From contig RMBW01000044.1 in NCBI GenBank assembly GCA_004009845.1, forward strand, positions 1 to 64,000: a stretch of 64,000 nt of DNA. The letters are read 5' to 3'. The position numbers and the translations under genes were made by a program. Below are positions 58,701 through 64,000 of this stretch, in pieces (positions within the stretch are counted from its first letter, which is position 1; every line of letters starts with the position of its first letter). The notes below the pieces were generated by a model. The model was not told where the DNA came from. It did not search any database and saw only the letters and a list, made by a program, of their open reading frames with translations. This stretch comes from Davidsoniella eucalypti (Eukaryota > Ascomycota > Sordariomycetes > Microascales > Ceratocystidaceae).

Positions 58701-60040
58701 GTCAAAAAGATAGTCTATCATCCCGCGGGTTTTCTCTACTGTTTTCTACTGTATCGTCTTCTTTTCTAGTCTTGTTACTTTTTACACTACGGCAAAGCTC
58801 TAGTTCTTTTTGTAGTATATCCCATAATCCAAGTTATATGTTCTCGTAACCCGTAAACAGTAGTTCCATCTATGCACTGAATATTGAAATAGCATATACA
58901 AATCCTAGGCTAAATATGTAATGACAGAGGGCCAATATAACGATGCCCCTACCGTTTTCCTTCTTCTAAATCATTCTCAACTGAAAACCAGCCTCTAGCT
59001 ACAAAGTCAAACATGTGCATTCTCAACTGAAAACCATGTGCAATCCCCCTGCCCCAAGCTTCTAAAACGTACTGCTAAAAACAGTCACAGTCACATTCAA
59101 GCTCCAAGTTGTAATCCATCTCAAAGTATACTTCCCAAGTTGGACTTGTTTGTATACTGTGGGAAGGGATGTTGCAATTACAGTCGTCTACTTGGGCTGG
59201 CCAGAAACAGGCCCCCCCCCCCTTGCTCTTCATCCATCAGTCAGTTTCACTATACCGCCAGATAGTATTTGTAAGTAAGCCATTTTCCACATACATCTGT
59301 AGATACATACGTAGGTGCATATTACGCACAATATATTTGTAAACACTAATGCATGTCTTGCCCAGACGAGCCGTGTCCGAAATGGACACAGTGAGAAAAA
59401 AACGACGCATCATTCTTTCTCACGAGCTGCTCCAGCGCAACTGCTGGCTTTGGAGCTAGTGTCTATGCAGGTGTTACATGTGATACGATGTATGACTCGT
59501 TTTACCCAGTTGTACATGATATTGCGAATGTGCGGGATACTGCCTACAGTCTGTCTTGGCATTGGCTATTCGTTATCAACGGCCTGGGAAATAAGCATCT
59601 TGCCGTCTTTTGTCTCGTTTTCTAACTTTCACGCCATCTCCCTTACATCGATACACGGGATCTTATCATGGCCTAGCCCCTTTGTTTTCTTCCTTCTGGC
59701 GGTGATTCTGTTTCCCCCTCACCATTGCGGCCTGATATCAGCCACCTAAATGCAGGCTGCTTTTACAAAAGATATACTGTACTGTGTATACTGTAGAAAC
59801 GTGATGTGGACGGCTTGATCTGCCAGTCCACATAGTCACGATGCGCTGGACAGAAAAAGCAAAAACAAAACAAGAAAACTGCATGTATGCATGCTTACTC
59901 TACTTTGCTCTTCGTAATTTAACGCTACTATGCTAATAAACAGGGCGGCCACCAAATGTGCGGTCCATTTCTGCTGCGTTTAGCGAGATAAGCACGAATC
60001 GGGAATATCACATAACGCCGCTATCAGTTGGAGTGCTGCT

Positions 60041-60100
60041 TATATGCAGCCATAGTAGTGTATATGTAGCTATAGTAGTGTATATGTAGCTATAGTAGTG
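60041..60100. repeat. 20-bp tandem repeat, three copies
   Basis: Units at 60041, 60061 and 60081, the last two identical (TATATGTAGCTATAGTAGTG), the first with two changes. Confidence 0.95.
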
Positions 60101-62733
60101 TACATGTACATACGAATATGTTTCTTTGCTTTTTTTGCGGCCCAACTGTAGCTGGTCGGGCACCTCTTTTCCCTCTCTTGTTTCTATCTTCCCGCCGTAA
60201 GCGCTTATTCTCACCAGGTTCAACAAGGAGAATATGACGTGTATAGATACGCTGTCCTTTCTGTCCTTTTCTTTCTCTGAGACAGACGGGACAGTGTTTG
60301 TGATATTGGACGTGTCATGGGCCACTAGAACAACATTATATAGTATTCGTTTGGCAATAGTGTACAAATACATATGGATATGCACAACTATAGCAACTGA
60401 CTAGACCTACGGCTAGCTACAACTATAGCCTGGCGTGGTTATACTAGAAGGATCATACAGCTGGCTGTGCTATAGTAGGAACAGTATGTACGACGTGCAT
60501 GAGCCTATCCATACTAAACAGGGATCAGCTACATGTAATATCATCATCGTATGAGTTTTTGCCTCCATTGTGTGATGGTAAACAATCCTGTAGCTCCTAC
60601 CAAACGCCATCAAGTGCACAGCAGTTCCATTTTTTCGCCCGGCGTGAAAGAGAATACGACGGTGTCAGGCTAGAGAAGGCCTGCTATGGCCATAGATGTA
60701 TGGATGTATACTTAGTAACACCCTGCTCTGTATGTGTCTGTATGTCGTGGCATGTCGCCGACTCAAAGCCCTCTGAATTGTGTTCGACGCCTATAGGACA
60801 CCCTCATTTTGTGCACGTAGGATCAAACAAAGGAGCATATTTGTCTCTTATTTACCAGCCGTTTTGCCTGGCCATGCTGACAATAGTTCTAGCGTGCTTA
60901 CATTCCTGTCTGTCCAGATATACCGATATACAGCAAAACTCCGTGAGAAGGGGTGAGGGCAAGAGCCTGGTAGCCGGGAATGACGGTACATTGTAGCGAG
61001 CCACCCCTAATTTGTACCTGTCTTTTTTCATGGTTTTTGCTTCACTCTATCTGGGGGTATTGGCAGCCCGTCACTTCGTTGTTCGGTATCGCCACTTCAT
61101 GGTTCGGTATCGTCACTTCATGGTTCGATGTAAACCGAGGCGAAGAGGCCAATGATTTGGAGGTTCTCGGTGTAAACCAATCAAGCAGAGAAACACCACA
61201 GAGCGAGTTGGCACGAGTGAGAATCGTTCGGACAGATATAGAGCCAATAGCTGGAGATACCACTTGTAGTAGTAGCGACCTCAAAATCATTCTCCTCTAG
61301 CTTCTTGTATCCGTATGCTTGACTTGTTGTATGGTCATTTTCCCACCAAGTTCGTATAGTAGTAAATCCACTTTTAGTATATATAAGAAAGTCGTTAGTC
61401 TCGTAGAACTTATAGTGGCAAGTGTAGTGGGAATAAAGCAGATATCGTGACCATCGTGACAATACTCGTACTCACTACACATAACTCTATTTAATATCCC
61501 AATTATTCCGTTCCTGGGTCGTCACGCTAGAACTTTAAGCCATGATAATCGAGATCCGCTGTATCTCGCAAGCACGGCAATTACATTGGGTCATTGCTTC
61601 TACCGGTGGGCTTTCATCGTAGCGAGAAGATATGCCATTCTTGGAGCCGAGTTGTTCTCGTTCAGGCTGATGGAACATGTGAAAGACGGTGTTGGCTATT
61701 CTACGGCATTAGCCTGCCAGTCTTACTTCAGACAATTGTTATGGCGAGTGATCAGATATGAATAACGAGCTAGTTTCGGTGCGTCTAGTTAGTTCCGTCG
61801 AAGCTTTTGGGGTTGACTACCACAATTCAATAATCTATGGAAGTGGGAGCAGGTTGTCCAAGGGTGGCAATAGGATTATGGATCTTATGATCAGTATTAC
61901 AACCGAGTTGTGTATGATCTCGGTATGTAACTCATATGATGGTCCCGGTGAGCAGAGGGGGCATAAGATGAGAGAAACCACGGCTTACACAAACTAGTAG
62001 TCGTAAGAATGAGTATGTCCTTGTGGTACATAGTTCCAATGAAGGGTAGTTTGTTCAAGCGTTGTCCTTGGTTTACTTATAGCTAAGGTATTCTTATATC
62101 TGCTCTCTGTTCTGTCTAGCATACTTTTGTCAGTTCTACTACTCTTGTTAGAACAAGTTATTCTCATGCTTGATGTCAAACATCTCATACTTTGTGATTC
62201 TCTTGGCCTGTCGTTCTAAGTGGCTACTGGCCTGTTCATGCCGTGTATACATGAAGCTATATGTACCATATATGTACCCATCATTAGAAACATAATGGTG
62301 TAATATATGTCAGTATATATGTTTGTGGTGCAAGTCAACCAGGTATGATATCAGACGAGACAACGTGACTCAAGACACATTGAAATAATGTAAACAAGGC
62401 AAGTTAGTTGATCAGCTTAGAAACCTGTTTTGCGTCCTTGGCCAACGTTAATTGTCACTTCAGCTACACATGTATAGAATAGCCGGCGGTTTACTATTAT
62501 AGATTACCGTAAAGAAACAACTTGGACAGACTTTTATGTCTTTGAAAATCTATAAACAACAGCATGACAGAAATGAAAACTTGAATATATATTTCTGAAG
62601 ATAGCCAAGACGAGACTAGTGTAGGAGGCTAAGTCGAGCTAAAGATAGCAGAAGTCAGTCAACTTCAAGTTGAACAATGGCCCGGAGCTTTTCCTCAACT
62701 GGACAAAGAAGGGAGAAGGTGTCTCTTGTCCTG

Positions 62734-62833
62734 TCGATGTCTAAATACCTTTCAGACTAGTCTTGTCTAGTCGATGTCTAAATACCTTTCAAACTAGTCT
62801 TGTCTCGTCGATGTCTAAATACCTTTCAGACTA
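62734..62833. repeat. 37-bp tandem repeat, about 2.7 copies
   Basis: Units at 62734-62770, 62771-62807 and a partial one from 62808, each beginning TCGATGTCTAAATACCTTTC. Units differ at two or three positions. Confidence 0.95.
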
Positions 62834-64000
62834 GTGGTTTCTAGATACCGTGTTCTCTTCTTTTTCTTTCGAATGCTATAGCAACCCAATGTCAGGTTTG
62901 GTTTGTATGACAGTATTCGTTACGTGAGTTTCTTGTGGTTTGTAAGTTCCCTTGTGCGACTCTATTTGTTTCCGCAGCTAGAGTTTATGTGTCACAGCAT
63001 GTAGTTAACATGGAATCATTTCCGAAACCATTGGTTATCTTATCTGTTTTTTAGGTTGACTTGGTTGGCCAAGACAAAGATGTGAGGTACAGCATTTGCT
63101 AACTTATAATCACATCATAGTAAGTGCCATCAGAAACCAATAGACAGTCTTCTAGGCGCAGTAAGTTGGATAATCGGAGCTTATGTTGGTGTATATGTAT
63201 AGCGGAGGCTGCACTTGGTGTACATATCGTGGAGTACGAGAAAGATTTCAGTAGATAAATTATGAGGATTGTGGTCACTGTTAGTTGGCACTTCGCTTTA
63301 TATACATATATATTTGTATACCGCACAGACATTTATGATGTTGTTGTCCCTACTTTTCTCCCCCAGTTTTTGATGCTACGAGGGGGGGGGTTAGATTCCA
63401 CCTACATAGACAGATACGTATATGTACACCACCTAACGATCTTCCCTCTAGTTTGGTCCAAGGTGCGAATAGACCAAGGGAAGAGGAATGCCGGCCGAAA
63501 TCCCAAAGCTCTCTACACTTCTTGTTATTGTATCCATAGTTTCCTAGGGCCAAGCTAACAAAAAAAGATGCCTTAAAATCACAGGCTAGAAAGCCGGGAT
63601 GCTTCCTTTCCTGATCCGCAACTACGTCATCGCATGAATCCGGCTGAAAAAAAGGAGAAATATTTCATGTTTTACCGTTGTGGTATTTACATGAATATAT
63701 ACATATGTACATCCATAGTCGTGACATCGTAGCTCGTATGTAGATGTCATATCGCCATCTTTGAGAAGTAATTGACACTTCCACTATCCATGTGATCAAC
63801 ACAAGGCTAAAGAACAGCCGGGAACTGGTTCAGCCTAATACTAACACGATGGGCTCGAATACAAGACCAATATCTCTACATTTGTAATAATCATTCTCCA
63901 TACAGAGTACCATGGGCATCGCCATTTTTGCTATTTGGTAGAGTTTTCTTATCAAGACATGTCACTATAGCAACTCCATCTACGTGATGTAGATATTATC

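Larger units (their letters stand above)
58701..64000. other. Gene-free right end of the window
   Basis: About 5.3 kb with no supported gene. It is moderately AT-rich with several short repeats (60041-60100; 62734-62833), a C run at 59213-59222 and a G run near 63381. The longest ATG-started frame (165 codons at 60499-60996) has no similarity I can name. Retroelement or transposase motifs were not seen. Confidence 0.4.

Noticed and set aside
60499..60996. 165-codon ATG-started open frame
   Set aside because: No recognisable domain, irregular composition and no supporting splice or promoter signals; kept only as a note.
61994..62188. Possible retroelement fragment
   Set aside because: The translation shows no reverse transcriptase, integrase or RNase H motif.

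Overview
The window is nuclear DNA of a filamentous ascomycete. Genes carry short introns, mostly 50-110 nt, with GTRNGY-type donors, CTAAC-type branch sites and YAG acceptors. The gene set COX13, APN2, APC5, SLA2 plus a complete MAT1-1 pair identifies the mating-type region. MAT1-1-2 is a gene of Sordariomycetes, so the organism is almost certainly in that class. An idiomorph with MAT1-1-1 and MAT1-1-2 but no HMG-box MAT1-1-3 would fit Microascales-type fungi, but that finer placement is an inference. All exon joins given here were read by eye from splice signals, reading-frame continuity and family conservation.

Layout. 0.5-2.1 kb: LIS1/nudF-type dynein regulator. 2.6-3.9 kb: APH-family kinase-like gene with altered catalytic residues. 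5.9-12.1 kb: COX13, APN2 and APC5, all on the minus strand. 13.1-16.4 kb: SLA2 on the plus strand, divergent from APC5. 16.4-20.0 kb: gene-poor DNA. 20.0-23.3 kb: MAT1-1-1 and MAT1-1-2 in tandem on the minus strand. 24.0-27.8 kb: a long serine-rich, acidic, low-complexity gene divergent from MAT1-1-2. 30.6-31.7 kb: F-box protein. 32.3-33.3 kb: CWC24 splicing factor with a 23-bp minisatellite in its leader. 36.5-38.0 kb: protein with one predicted membrane segment. 39.8-40.1 kb: 17-bp minisatellite. 40.1-41.1 kb: NAT9-type acetyltransferase. 41-48 kb: a 7-kb stretch with no recognisable gene. 48.0-50.3 kb: large disordered protein. 51.0-51.9 kb: AT-rich array with a period near 170 bp. 52.5-54.6 kb: fungal kinase-like protein that has lost its catalytic motifs. 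56.2-58.7 kb: FunK1-type protein that also lacks catalytic aspartates. 58.7-64 kb: no supported gene.

How it fits together. MAT1-1-1 (alpha-box transcription factor) and MAT1-1-2 specify the MAT1-1 mating type. APN2, COX13, APC5 and SLA2 are housekeeping neighbours of MAT loci: DNA repair, respiration, cell-cycle ubiquitination and endocytosis. The notable arrangement is that the MAT genes lie outside the APN2-SLA2 interval, beyond the 3' end of SLA2, with APC5 between APN2 and SLA2. Other notable points are three kinase-fold genes with broken active sites, tandem arrays in two convergent 3' gaps, very small exons (13 and 22 nt), and several introns that can be read through or contain repeats.
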